Below are positions 1 to 10,586 of a stretch of DNA of 64,000 nt, in pieces. Source of the stretch: Diplosphaera chodatii (taxonomy: Eukaryota > Chlorophyta > Trebouxiophyceae > Prasiolales > Stichococcaceae); contig JAALGY010000043.1 in NCBI GenBank assembly GCA_032358165.1, forward strand, positions 868,001 to 932,000, given 5' to 3'. A model generated the notes under the pieces. That model made no database searches, had not been told where the DNA came from, and worked only from the letters and a program-made list of their open reading frames with translations. The position numbers and the translations under genes were made by a program. The stretch's first letter is position 1. Each line of letters begins with the position of its first letter.

Positions 1-1
1 C

Positions 2-514
2 AGCCCCTCAAGCACGCTGGATCGCGACTGGCGCTCGCCGCAGCTGCCTGCCGCTGCCAGCGGCGAGGAAGCCAGGGAGTCCGAGGCCCCGCACACGCCT
101 GAGTTGCAGCCGCGGGATCCAGCGCCCACGCCGCCGCTCAAGAGGAAGTGGTTCGACTACGAGCACGCGCCGATCGCCCCCAGGACCCACAGGCGCAAGG
201 CACTCCACCCCATGCGCGCTGCTGAGGCCGTGGCGGACGACTGGGACACACGTTTCAGCCCTGCACGCTCAAGCACGCCACCGCTGCTGGTCCGCAGGCA
301 TGACCACCACCGGCGGTCGCCCGAGCGCATTCACCGCAAGCCGGCAGCGCCCAAGTCTCGCCCGGGCACGCCCGCCTCAGGCAGCGCTGGCAACGTCGCC
401 AAGGAGTGCCACGACTGCCATACACTCAAGACCCCCATGTGGCGTCGCGTGGACGGGGTGACCTACTGCAATGCCTGCGGCCTGCGCCGGACACGCGCTC
501 TGGTCGGTCGCTGA
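2..514 (+). CDS. GATA-type zinc-finger protein, 3' end (5' end outside window)
   Basis: The frame is open from the first bases of the window to TGA at 512-514, so only the C-terminal part (about 170 residues) is present. The upstream part is Pro/Arg/Ser-rich and probably disordered. The last 40 residues hold a GATA finger: CHDC, then the TPMWR core, then CNACGLR, a CX2CX16CX2C arrangement. Plant GATA fingers usually have an 18-residue loop and animal ones 17, so this loop is short: the segment between WRR and YCNAC is reduced. A short basic tail (RRTR) follows and the protein stops, so the finger sits at the extreme C-terminus. Role inferred from the family: sequence-specific nuclear DNA-binding transcription factor recognising GATA cores. 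The target genes cannot be told from sequence. Confidence 0.75.
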   Translation, partial: SPSSTLDRDWRSPQLPAAASGEEARESEAPHTPELQPRDPAPTPPLKRKWFDYEHAPIAPRTHRRKALHPMRAAEAVADDWDTRFSPARSSTPPLLVRRHDHHRRSPERIHRKPAAPKSRPGTPASGSAGNVAKECHDCHTLKTPMWRRVDGVTYCNACGLRRTRALVGR

Positions 515-1629
515 GCAGCTGCCAGCTGCAGAGCGAGACGCTGCCACTCTCAAGCCCTGTGGTCAGCGGGTTGCGACAACAACGACGCTGCCGGCCATGC
601 ACCAAACAGATGGAACGAGCGTCCAGCATTGCGCATGCGTTGCAGCAGCAGCAGCACAACAGTGTGTCGGCAACAAACTGGCGGCCCCCGCAGAGGGGCG
701 CTCATGTCGGCAACGCCGCTGCCAGATCAGCAGCGAACCTACTTCAAGACCCCCCCAAGACGCAAGACGCGCAAGTCACATCAAGCACAGGACTCCCGCC
801 TCCTACGGCATGCTGCCGTGGGGAACTCAAGTATTCTCAGGCGGCGGGACGCCTGACCTATGGGTATCAAGACCTGTGGCGTGATGGTTTCAGATGGTTG
901 CACCTCATTCGGTAACGGGACATTGCCCGGGGCACACATTGTACTATACTGCCTTTGTCTCGTTGATGATTCGTGGGCTAGCCTCAAGCAGCTTGTTCGG
1001 GTGCGTCCTTTGGCTGTGTGCCAGGCGCTGCTGTAGATAGTACAGACTCCAGGGTGTGGACACCGCTGGGTTTTTGGGATGTGTGAGTGCAGTTGTGGTT
1101 TGCTTGGCTATATGTGGGGGGCGCAGCGGCAGCTGTTCGGGCTTTGGGGCCTGACAGCCTCCTGGTCTGATGCAGTTGCGTGCTGTCGGCTTGCATGATA
1201 ACAGAAGTGTGAACACCTTGGGAGAAACCGGGTGGTGTCCCATGTAGACAGCTATGCAAGGTAGATGTGTCTCATCCTGACATTCACATTCATGTATTTG
1301 CAGCAGTGGTTTGGGTGTGGAACTCGATGGCTTGATGGTTGTGTGTCGTACTGCAGCTTCTTGTAAGCAGGCAACGTTGATGATATTCAGTCACAGTCCA
1401 GTTTGTGGTATCCACCCCTGGCGTTATGCTGGTCACTCATCCACTACAGTGGCACTGTACACCCTGATTACGCTGTCTACATCACTCTGTACAGTGAACT
1501 CAATACCTCCCGACAATACAACCTGACTCGTACATTTTGGCGCAGACTACACTCTATGACACACCAACTGTCGGATCTATACGAGACATATACACTACAA
1601 CTCCAGGCGGTGCAGAGTACAGCTGTGTA
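515..1629. other. 3' flank of the GATA gene and 3' flank of the convergent propeller gene; no gene seen
   Basis: This 1.1-kb stretch separates two convergent genes. Open frames in it are short, disagree between strands and resemble no protein. A TGTAA element, the usual chlorophyte polyadenylation signal, lies at 1362-1366 on the plus strand. It is about 850 nt past the GATA stop, so its use is uncertain. Confidence 0.4.
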
Positions 1630-3886
1630 TCAACGCTGCTGCAACCCCGGCATCGGGTGACATGGGCCACACAAGCCACCCAGACTGCAGCACCGGCTCC
1701 CCCAGGCAAAGCTTGATGCTGCCTGCTGCAGCAGCGCCCCCGCAGCTGCGACTTGCTGCCGCAGCCCGCTTGCGCCCAGGCCTCGGTGTGGCTTGACTCT
1801 GCGGAGGTAGGCTGCACTCATCCCAGGCCTCGTCAGCATTGATCGCCAGCCGGGCACACGCATGAACGTCATGCGATTGCTGTTGTGGTAGCTGTTTGCG
1901 CCCCTGTACGAGGTGCGGATGACGCAGATGAGGTCATCGCCCTCAAACTGCCAGTCCACATACTGATAGCCTGTGTACCGCAAAGAGTCCACCCACTGGA
2001 AGCCCGTGTCGTCCGCCAGCAGCTGCGTGACACTCGTCCAGGTGACGAGATCGGGCGAGGTGACCAGCTGCAGCAGGTTGCGCTGGTCGTTGCCGTTGGC
2101 GTCCGGCGTCTGCGGGTTGGTGAGCGCGACGTACAGCCCGGTCGCGCTGTCCTTGCGCACCACAAACTTGTTGCCGCCGCCCGGCATGTTCACGACTCGC
2201 TCAAAGGCCAGGGTGCCAGCCTCCAAAGCAATATCAGAGCGCTGACGCATACGCTGCTGCTTGAGCCGGCTGCCGTGCTGGATGTCGCTGGTAACCAGCT
2301 CTGCTGCGGCCAAGCTGATCTGACTACTGCGTGTGAGATCCTGGTTTGGATCCTGTGCTGCCTTTGCACGCAGCTGCCTGCGCGTGGCAGCCGCGGCCAG
2401 TGCCTGATGATCGACCGGCTGCACATCTTCGGCTGTTATCACGCTGCTGTTTCGCACGGAGCCTGCTGCCGGGTTGTCCGCACTGCCACCAGCTGAGCTC
2501 GTCGCTGCACGCTCGACAGGCAGCCCGAAGTGGGCCGAGGGCTGCAGGCTGAGCAGGCACGCGTGGTTCAGGTCGATGAAGTACGCGCCGTCCAGCTGCA
2601 TGCGCGGCATGCGCATCAGCAGGCCCACAGAGCCATCTGGCCGCTCCACCGCGTTGCCTGCATGCAGAGGAGGACGGGCTTGCCTGCACACCCATGGCAC
2701 TGCCTACAATTGACTGTGGCAACCTGAAAGAGAAGGTTGTCAGGCTTCCAGAGCATGCCCAAGAACCCAGCTCGTTGTCTGAATAGATGTCACCTTCGAG
2801 GTAGCCGCCAGTGGGCAGCAGTGGCTGCACGTCAGCAAACCACGCAGTGTCGAAGGCCAATGGCGCAGTGATGCTCCAGGAGGAAGGGTCCATAAGGTCG
2901 GCATCCTCTGCCGCTGAGACCAGCACCGCCTGGAAGTCCTGTGGCCATCTGCACCAGCAATCACCCATGACATCTTGCACTCACCAGTTTGGCTGTGCAA
3001 GTATGAAAAGAACCTCTGCTTGTTGTGTAGGAATGTGCTGCAGCCTGCCAAACCTGTGCGGTGCCGCCCACAGCTCGAGTCCCCGCCACAGGCGGCCATT
3101 TGAGACGAGCAGTGGCGTGGCGCCTGTTGCATAGCTGCCTACCGCTGCGTCTGGGGCCGGCACGACAATCTGCAGGTGGGCAGACAGCACTCAGGCGGGT
3201 GAGTGTTACTTTAAGGCACCCCACGCTGCTATGAGTGCGGCTCGATGCTGTTAGTTGGTAGCATTCCCTGGATGAAACAACTCACACCTGCCGCTGCCAA
3301 GTCACGCCGGAGTCTGTGCTGTGTGAGATTGCAATGCTGCCCTCGCCGGCGTAGCCGTCTGAAGACGTGCCAAGCAAGTAGACGCCGTCGTCGCGGACGA
3401 ACAGGTTGCTCCAGTACTGACCAGGCACTGCGGCGAGGGCGGACCATGACTCTCCCTGGTCATGTGATGCATATATGTGCACCTGATTGGCCACCTGCAG
3501 CAAGATCTGAGGAGTGAACCCACCGCAAGCACATGTGGTTAGACTCTCAGGTAAATTTCAGCTCCATACAGCAGCAGCATTTGGCCAGCAACGCTGCTGC
3601 TGTACGGCATCTGACCGCTGGTAGCAAGTGCGACGGTTGAATGATGGTAGCTTACCCCTCCGGGGCCAAAGTCGTCATGGGATGCCAGGTAGCTGCCGTT
3701 GGAGAGTCTGATGATGCTGGGCGAGCCGACAAACTCGGTGCTCCCCTCAGGCCTCCAGATGATTTCTGACAGCGGCAGCACAGTGTCCACAAGCGGACGC
3801 GCTGCGGAAGGTGAAACGGTGCTGATGACCACAGCAAACAACAAGAAGCCCTGAAAGACACTGTTTGGCCACACTCGTGTCCGCAT
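1630..3886 (-). CDS. Secreted sialidase-fold (BNR/Asp-box) beta-propeller protein
   Basis: Model: complement(join(1630..2657, 2794..2948, 3054..3169, 3288..3494, 3656..3886)), 578 residues with all phases closed. The first 30 residues form a signal peptide (hydrophobic core GFLLFAVVIS followed by a small-residue cleavage region). Two Asp-boxes, SHDQGESW (about 87-94) and STDSGVTW (about 136-143), mark sialidase-type propeller blades. Downstream blocks WPQDFQAVLVSAAEDADL, GGYLEG/NAVERPDGS, NMPGGGNKF and YQYVDWQFEGDDL match the exo-alpha-sialidase-like family common in planctomycetes and Bacteroidetes. I cannot confirm the catalytic Arg triad or Tyr/Glu pair, so activity on sialic acid is not claimed; a carbohydrate-binding or hydrolytic secreted propeller is the safe reading. 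About 95 Ala/Gln/Ser-rich residues (near 287-381) are inserted between two conserved blocks. The last 50 residues have no family counterpart. Exon 2 could start 12 nt earlier (3506). Confidence 0.7.
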
Positions 3887-4216
3887 TCAAGCCAGTACTT
3901 GGTGCCACAACAGCCAGAACTGGCATGCGATCTGCAAGCCTGCTGTTGTTATAACGGTGCCTGCCGACCCGCTGCCGCCACAGAGCGGTCAGCTGGCCCA
4001 CAACAATACACACAAGCACATGTGCTCTGCTGCGCTTCCGTGCATTGGCACAGGGTGCATGAGGACATGATGTACGGGATCTGACGAGGCATAGTTGTAC
4101 TGCAGGTGAGCTGGACAGGGCATGCGCGATGTCGTTCCCCTATGTTCATGCTATTCATGCTAGGCATTCTGGACACCTGCCGCATATTATATATTGAATA
4201 GATCTGACGTTGAGGA
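3887..4216. promoter_or_regulatory. Upstream region of the propeller gene and 3' flank of the EAF gene
   Basis: 330 bp between two genes on the minus strand. It must hold the promoter of the propeller gene and the end of the EAF transcript. An AT-rich spot near 4183-4200 (atattatatattg) is the only notable composition feature. No gene is seen. Confidence 0.35.
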
Positions 4217-5487
4217 TCATATGTCTTCGACATCTGCAGCTACGTGGCCGAGAGCATCATCACTGTTGTCACTGTCACTGTCACTACTGCTGCTGTCATC
4301 GCTGCTGTTGCCGGAGGCGGGCCGCTGGCCAACCTGAGCTGCTGTAGCGGCCTCCTGAGGAGCTTCAGCGTATCCAAAGAATGCCAGCTCCTCAGCAGTG
4401 AGGTCCTCTGCACCTGGCGGCGGAACCCGCCCTGGAGCACTGTCGACTGCTGCTGCTGCTGCTGCTGCTGTCGGTCGAGGTGGGTCCCTGCTGCTGTCAG
4501 CTGCAGCCGCTCCCGCTGTTCTGGCTACAGGTTGATCAAGCTCACCCAAGCCCACTTGTCTGCTGACATGGACGCCAGTACCGCCGCTGCTGCTGTCACT
4601 GCCCGCGCTGCTTTCCGACGGCTCAACTGCGGGAGGTGACGCAGCTTCTGCAGGAGAAATTGCAGCTGATGGCCTGAAGTCCCAGCTGTCATCTGCTGCT
4701 GCATTGTCTCGTTCTGGTGCGGCTCCGTGTGCGGTGTCTGCCACAGTAGCCTGCAGGGCCACGAGCACCATCATGCCACAATGCCAGAGGGACAGTCCCG
4801 ACAGCCAACAGGAGGTCAAACAGGAGGTCAAACACATACGCAACATGAGCTCATGCTGCAAGACTACTCACCTGAGCTGCGTCAGGCCGCTGCGCTGGCT
4901 CAGTGTCAGGTGGCCTGTGCATTGTGCGCTGCGATTGCCTGACGTGCCTGCAAGTGAGGGTACACAATGCATCGACATGTTGTTTGACGGTGTCTGCAGC
5001 CATCCCGCCAAGCAACATGTTGCTTGGTGAACTGAACAGACCTGAGGTTGTTGATACGGCCTGCCAGCGCCTCCATGCGGAAGCTGCGGCCGTCAAAGAG
5101 CAACACGCAGTCCATGTCGTCCTTGCTGTGTTCAAAGTTCCCGCAGAACTGATGTTCGCCCTGGGACCCATTGCCATTGCCATTCGGCAGCGCCAGCGCA
5201 ACCTGCCAAACAGGATCTGGACTTTGGGACCACCGTTGCCCATCCAGCATCTGTGACGTTGCAGATGGATGTCGGCAACCGCAAACGAGCATGTTGCAAG
5301 CATGCGGCGTGCAATTGCGAACCTCACTGCCTGCAATTGACATGCTCCCCTCGCCCTGCCGTGCCACGGACGCCGGCTTGAAGTCGTAGCGCACGTAACA
5401 CAGGTCTGCAGGCTGATCTCGCAGCGTCTGCCCCAGCACAAGCGGGTAATCCGCGCCGGGCTGCGGCATGATGGCTGCCTCCATCAC
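4217..5487 (-). CDS. EAF: ELL-associated factor (EAF) homologue, RNA polymerase II elongation factor
   Basis: Model: complement(join(4217..4750, 4872..4947, 5042..5202, 5323..5487)), 311 residues. The N-terminal 150 residues carry the EAF N-terminal domain signature: YPLVLG, then YVRYDFKPASV, EVALALPN after the first splice, DMDCVLLFDG, FRMEAL and NNLRHVR across the third junction. The last is the plant-type LRHVR, and it picked the exon 3 acceptor. EAF binds ELL and the super/little elongation complexes and stimulates Pol II elongation (family knowledge). The rest is low-complexity Ala/Pro/Ser ending in an acidic Ser/Asp tail (SSSDSDSDNSDD), consistent with the acidic Ser-rich transactivation tail of animal EAFs. 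A (CTG)n run at about 4448-4470 encodes poly-Ala. An earlier or later ATG (5487 or 5469) is possible. The fourth-exon acceptor is strong (CTGCAG). Confidence 0.75.
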
Positions 5488-6032
5488 AGTCGGAAGCAGG
5501 CTTCAGGCGGACCAGCGCGTTGCGACGAGTAGTCTGCTCGTGGGAATTTACGCTGTAGCACAGGAGCTTTACAAAGTATGACGATGCCGCGATCTGGGGC
5601 AGGCGGACATGGTCATGCATCAGGGTACATAGCCATACCGCCGCAAATGAGAGGGTGCTGATGAGAGAAAGCTTTTTCATGAGACCTGAGCTACAAGGGT
5701 GCCAATAGCATCTGATCGCTGACGTGCACCTTGCACGGCATGCAAAGGCTCGCAATATGCATCTGACCGGTCTGACCGGGCAGATGAGCACAACATGATG
5801 CAGATCATCCACCAGCAACAGCTACGGTAGCCATACACCTGTTGCCGATATGTAGCCCTGACATCAGGAACGCAGCAACATGTAGACCCGAACATTTCTT
5901 TGCATTGAACTCAAACACACCAAGATTATGGTGCGTTGTGAGCCATCGACTTTCACTCATGTGCAGGGGAGGCCGTCCCAAACAGCTGCTTGCTGCGATT
6001 CCCATCGGCTGCCGTCACTATGTGCCCGCCTC
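5488..6032 (-). promoter_or_regulatory. 3' flank of GST-A and upstream region of EAF
   Basis: 545 bp between the GST-A stop and the EAF start, both on the minus strand. TTACA at 5569-5573 is TGTAA on the minus strand, a plausible poly(A) signal for GST-A about 460 nt after its stop. That leaves only about 80 bp before the EAF ATG, so the two transcripts would nearly abut. No coding exon recognised. Confidence 0.35.
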
Positions 6033-7498
6033 TCAGATCACGCCGCTGAAGTAGTCGCGGTCACCCGATGTGTCGGCCTGCTCGTGCAGCTTCAGCACTT
6101 GTGAAACTGATGTGCGCGCTTTGACCGCCTGTATGTAGTTCTGAATCTTGGGGTGCCCGTCGAAGGAGGCGCCCAGCCGCTGTGCAAACAGCAGGTATGG
6201 CGCTGCAGACAGCGGATCAAGGTGTCATCAGTCACCTGCCGGCAGCCTTATGCAGATGTCACTGCACACAACTGCACAAGAGTGTAAAGTCATATGAACG
6301 CTGCAAATTGATGTGCCCAGCCCTGCGGCCATACCTGTGCTGACATCAGCAAGGGTGAAGTCGTCGCCGGCCACGTAGCGGCTGCTGGACAGGTAGGACT
6401 CCCAGTAGTGCAGCTCCTGCTTCAGCTGGTCGATCATCTCGTGGAAGCAATGCTTACCTGCAGGCAAGTTGGCCAGGTGCATAATTTGTAAGGCAGGGCA
6501 CATGCAACGGATGTTCTCATCGTGTGCAAGCACATCCAGTCATGCGGCGACGCACCCTCTGGAGTGTTGACTTGATCCCATGCCTGCAGACAGCAAGGGC
6601 CCTGTTCCATGGAATATTGATGTGCAATTAGCTCGTGGCATCACACGATATGTAGCTGGACTGTGAAGGCTGCGCACTTTCATGTGCATGGGGTCAACAA
6701 TCTTCGGCGCCAGGACTTGGCTTTCTGCCAGCCGCTGCCACACCTGCTATGCCTACAAACAACCGTCTGAACCCAGCTGCCAAACCCATGTTGACAGATG
6801 TGCACAGCGAGCGAGCAGCCACGCCAACAGCTCACTACCTAGACACACTGCCAATCCCTGACCGGCATGTTTCTAGGCATCCGCAGTCAGCGAGCAACCG
6901 CAACTGATGCATCAGCCAGAAGTCCACCCACCAAGGCACGGTGCTTGCGGTTGGACAGCGGAGGCAGCAGTGGCTTGCCAGACTTGCCATGCTGCTCCTC
7001 GATCCATATGATGGCCGCCAGAGAGTCGGAGATCACGATGTCACCCTCTTCATACACTGGGAGCTGCCCGCGCGGATTCAGGCGCGTGACGAGGTCCGAC
7101 TTGTGCTCGCCTGGTGCACAGTACACGCAGGCAATCAAACACAGCCTCTGCGTGCCACCCAATTCCAGCTGCAGCAACCCATTATAACAGACATGGCAGG
7201 TACACGTGCAAGCCAACCAACGTGCTTCTCAGTGCAGTCAGCTGTGCGCACCCTTCGAGAAGCTCAGTACGTGCGACTTGTACGAAAGGCGCTTCTCATG
7301 CAGCATGATGTGCGTCCGCAGGCAGGGCGGCGACCAGGGGCCCCAGTATAGAATGCACTCTGCATTATCACCTATGCATGGTGAGCTACCAGCTGAGCTT
7401 CCGTGCAAACGGCGCAACAACAGGAGAGACAGCACTAGATGCGCTAGCATTGCTGTGAAGTGCCTGATGGTAGCGCACATGCCAGGAGGAAGAAGCAA
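6033..7498 (-). CDS. Glutathione S-transferase family protein A
   Basis: Model: complement(join(6033..6202, 6335..6457, 6662..6743, 6905..7110, 7252..7498)). The thioredoxin-like N-terminal domain is in exons 1-2: ILYWGPWSPPCLRTHIMLHEK, LNPRGQLPVY (cis-Pro loop) and the glutathione gamma-Glu site SDSLAAIIWIEE. The alpha-helical C-terminal domain contains HYWESYLSSSRYVAGDDFTLAD, the N-capping box typical of GSTs. Expected role: glutathione conjugation or thiol transfer, probably soluble. The position equivalent to CPYC in the neighbour reads SPPC, so the first active-site Cys is Ser here, which may change chemistry. The start is uncertain: ATGs at 7498, 7480 and 7450 are in frame, giving an N-terminal extension (LVLSLLLLRRL) that could target an organelle or membrane. 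Exon count, phases and exon 4 length (123 nt) match GST-B, so the two are duplicates. Confidence 0.75.
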
Positions 7499-8038
7499 TG
7501 GTGTGATTGTTAAATGTCACCAACGGCAGTTTCGAACGGTCACCCAGGCGGTGTGGGCACTGTTTACGAGGCACTACACTATTTGGCCTCTTAGCACCTG
7601 ATGATGAGGACATCTTGCTGTGCAGCAGTAGTCGTCGGTTGTCACTGCGTGGTGCCTTCGCTTGATGAGGACTGGGTGCTTGGTCAGTCCCTCCCTATAT
7701 ATGTGCTTCACTTGTATGTGCTTGCCAGCTGCTGGCGGTCGACGTGCTGTGTGTGGACCACAGTCACAGGTGTCAGCTGCGAAGCATATCATCTTGCACG
7801 ACATACAACCAAGCGCTGAACCTGTATGTCGTAGTTTACTGCCTTTGTGTGCAGTGTTTGGTGGTCTTGGAGATGCCAAGGGACTGCCGCCACATATTCC
7901 GCGTGTATCCTCCCTACGTCCAGCACATTTGTCAACAGGTCAGCATACCGCCCACCGTTACGTTTTCGAGGCTGAGCACAATGATGATGATGCTGAACTA
8001 ACACAAGCTGTGATTCTCAGTGGTGCTACAGCCACATC
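7499..8038. promoter_or_regulatory. Shared divergent promoter region of the two GST genes
   Basis: The two paralogous GSTs are transcribed away from each other across about 540 bp, so this interval must contain both promoters or one bidirectional one. A TATA-like TATATA lies near 7696-7701. No coding similarity was seen. Co-regulation of the pair is an inference from the arrangement only. Confidence 0.45.
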
Positions 8039-9323
8039 ATGGCCGAGGCAACGACAGTGTTTTACTGGGCGGCCGGGTGCCCCTACTGTCTGCGGGCGCA
8101 CATTGCGCTGCATGAGACAGATGTGCCCTACAAGAGCCACATTCTGGATCTACGGGCAGGTGCGTGATGACTGTAGTCCCCTTGTTGGAGGCCCTGATGA
8201 TCGGGAAGGACGCACCAAGCAAAGGTTGATGGCGCATTGCTCCTCGATGGGATGATGAAGCAAGTGTCATGGTTCTGGTGCTGCAGCTAGGACTGCGTTG
8301 CGTGGTCCCAAGCCTAATGCAGGATGTCTCTGTCTCTGCAAGGCGACCAAAAGGAGAAAGAGATCATAGCCCTGAACCCGCGTGGCACAGTGCCGATCAT
8401 CGTGGACGAGGGCCCTATTGTGATGTACGTACGACTCGCTTGCTGCCACTGAGTGGATCCAGGGGCGCTACAGCACTTACAGCCGCCCCCTGATGCCACC
8501 GCCGACTGACCTCAAGCGCCGTGCAATGGTTGATACCTTCTTCACTGAAAGCGCCGCTACCTGCAAGCTACCGCTGGTTTGTGATCTGCCTATCAAACAA
8601 AGGCACAGATCATGCTATGTGCGGGGTTTTGTAGATGTTGCAGCGCCTGGAGGAAAGCCAGAATCTTGCCGGCAGTGTCACCAGGCCTCTCGTCATGAAG
8701 CTACACCATGGCGATGAGCCCAAAGGTGGTCCTGCATGGCCGAGCATCAGACCGCCATGCCTACGAGTGCAGGCCGCACTGGACGGCTTGACAGGCTGTG
8801 CAGGCTGTGGGCCGCACTGATTCATGATGGACCATATTGCGGCATTTGCACTGCAACAGCATGGTTCCATCCTCAGTAGTGAAAGCATTTCTGTTTATGC
8901 ATCCAGAGGAGAAACATTTCAAGGAGCTCATCGAGAAGCTGCATATGGAGCTGGGGTACTGGGAGTCGTATCTGACGTCCAGCATGTATGTTGCTGGCAA
9001 CGACTACACTCTGGCTGACATTGCCACTGGTGCGTCTCATGCATATGCCCAGGTATGCGTGCACTGCAGTTCACAGAGCCAAGTTGTGCACCCATGTCAA
9101 ATGGACGTGCTCGGTCATCAAGATCCACTGTGGTGTTGTGATGTGCTCCGCTGCAGAGCCGTTCCTGCTGCTGGCGGAGCATATGGGTGCAACCTTCACC
9201 GCGTACCCACATGTCAAACAGTATGTTGATCGGGTGAAGGGCCGCAAGGCAGTGGCCCAAGTGCTGCAGCTGCACGAGGAGGCGGGCATGCACCAGCAGG
9301 ACGTGTTTGGTGGCCTTGTCTGA
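8039..9323 (+). CDS. Glutathione S-transferase family protein B, with a 4-bp frameshift
   Basis: Model: join(8039..8159, 8343..8576, 8635..8725, 8907..9029, 9157..9323). It starts MAEATTVFYW, and the Trx-fold active site is GCPYCLRAHIALHE with an intact CPYC. LNPRGTVPII and DSLAATEWI complete the glutathione site. The C-terminal domain has YWESYLTSSMYVAGNDYTLAD and ends DVFGGLV, aligned with FSGVI in GST-A. Without the frameshift the product would be about 243 residues. At 8414-8422 the bases GTAC occur twice in a row, putting DSLAA in a different frame from the preceding VMY. Removing four bases makes all exon phases close exactly, so the extra four are the anomaly. As written, translation stops soon after in this exon. 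Either this copy is recently inactivated or the bases are an assembly or sequencing error. Confidence 0.7.
8414..8422 (+). other. Tandem GTAC duplication causing a frameshift in GST-B exon 2
   Basis: The sequence reads atgtacgtacgactcg. One GTAC copy keeps the conserved GST frame (VMY followed by DSLAA), two copies break it. A 4-nt intron is not possible. The downstream part of the exon remains open in the shifted frame and well conserved with GST-A, which suggests the change is very recent or artefactual. Confidence 0.7.
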
Positions 9324-9741
9324 TGCTGTCAGCAGCAGGAGCTATTGACATGAGGCGTGCAGATGTGCAGTGCAAGCACGAGCTTCACCCATCTGGCATT
9401 GCCATGTTGAATGAAATTCCACATTAGCATAACAAGCCCTTTCAGATCAGGCACGCCTGCCTTCTGCTGCAAAGTTGCTGCCCAAAGCATCAATCTTACA
9501 TGCAAGCGTCCTGTAGCGCAATGTCGTCACATTGGGCATCTGCTCGCTCCACATGCTGCCCTGCCGGGCCTTGCTTCCAACAGCCTACGATCCCCTGACC
9601 TCAGCAGTGCCCCAGCAGAATGACCTGCATGCAGACAAGTCAACCACCTCGTCAAGCTATCGATCACCTTGCCTGCTCCCTCGCCACACTACTTGGTCAT
9701 GTTCGGCCCTCTATAAACAGTGCGCTGCATGACATGTGTCT
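9324..9741. other. Convergent 3' flanks of GST-B and the membrane-module gene
   Basis: About 420 bp between convergent genes with no coding signal. TTACA at 9496-9500 reads TGTAA on the minus strand, about 245 nt after the minus-strand stop, and is a candidate poly(A) signal for the membrane-module gene. Confidence 0.4.
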
Positions 9742-10586
9742 CTAGCGCAGCAGCACCTTCCACATGAGCACGAGGGCGGTGAAGCCCAGCGCCAGCAGCA
9801 GGGCGCTGGCGGTGACGAGGAAGGGTGACGGGAACCAGTAGCGAAGGATGCGCGTCGACACCGGCTGCTGCTTTGCGACATGGCGCTCCAGGGCTGCCGT
9901 CTCGCGTTCTGAGACCTGTGCACCGCCAATATCATTGCAGTGGCTGCTCAACAAGTGCTCCAACATATCTGATGTTGGACACTGTGCTGGCTTCCACTGG
10001 TGCAGTCTGGTGATGTGTCAAGTGCAGACATGGCGGGCAATGCGCTAAATGATAAGGCGTGCGGAGAGCAAGCACGTCTGCCCAGCGCACCACCATCATG
10101 CCCTCAGCAGTAGACTCTGCAGCGGCCTTTGCAGCCGCTCTGAACTTGTCGCTCCTGCCGCACTCCAGGTAGCCATTGACGACAGACACAGCCATTGCGC
10201 GCACCTACGCTGACCAAGTTCATCATGTCATTCGCACTTGATGTGCTGCTGTTGTGACCCTGTCAACTTCATGTATGCCAAGCAAGAACAGGACGTGAGA
10301 CCGCTCACAAACTGGCGCCCTTGCTCTGTGGTCAGAACCTGCAAGCCAGCCAGTATGCCGGCGGTGGTACGTCATCCTACAAGTTGTCATCTGCATGCGC
10401 AGGATCATGCATACGGACACCCTTTTCTGCAGGCACTCTGGAGATGGTACTAGCATCGCAGCAGGCACGCGCCTCCAACAGCTCTTCTGTGCCGTGCATT
10501 GCACTGACAGTGGCCACTTTGGCTGCTTTTCCCAGTGTTGTGCCAATAATGCCGCCCACTGCGTCAGCCTTCACTTCCTTGTCTAC
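9742..10586 (-). repeat. Module 3 of the three-fold membrane module
   Basis: Four exons, 141 codons plus stop. AMHGTEELLE ends at a GC donor (GAG/GCGCGT). The LTTEQGRQF block is an isolated 30-nt exon split from VRAMAVSVVNGYLE at a different place than in module 2. The final span (FLVTASALLLALGFTALVLM) is followed by WKVLLR and stop. Confidence 0.65.

Noticed and set aside
4447..4472. CTG repeat array as a CRISPR or satellite
   Set aside because: It is an in-frame poly-Ala codon run in EAF; there are no spacers and the other CAG/CTG runs are likewise poly-Gln or poly-Ala codons.
8414..8450. A tiny intron in GST-B to explain the frame change
   Set aside because: The shortest GT-AG choices give 29-36 nt introns, remove the conserved DSLAA block and do not restore frame; a 4-bp duplication explains it exactly.
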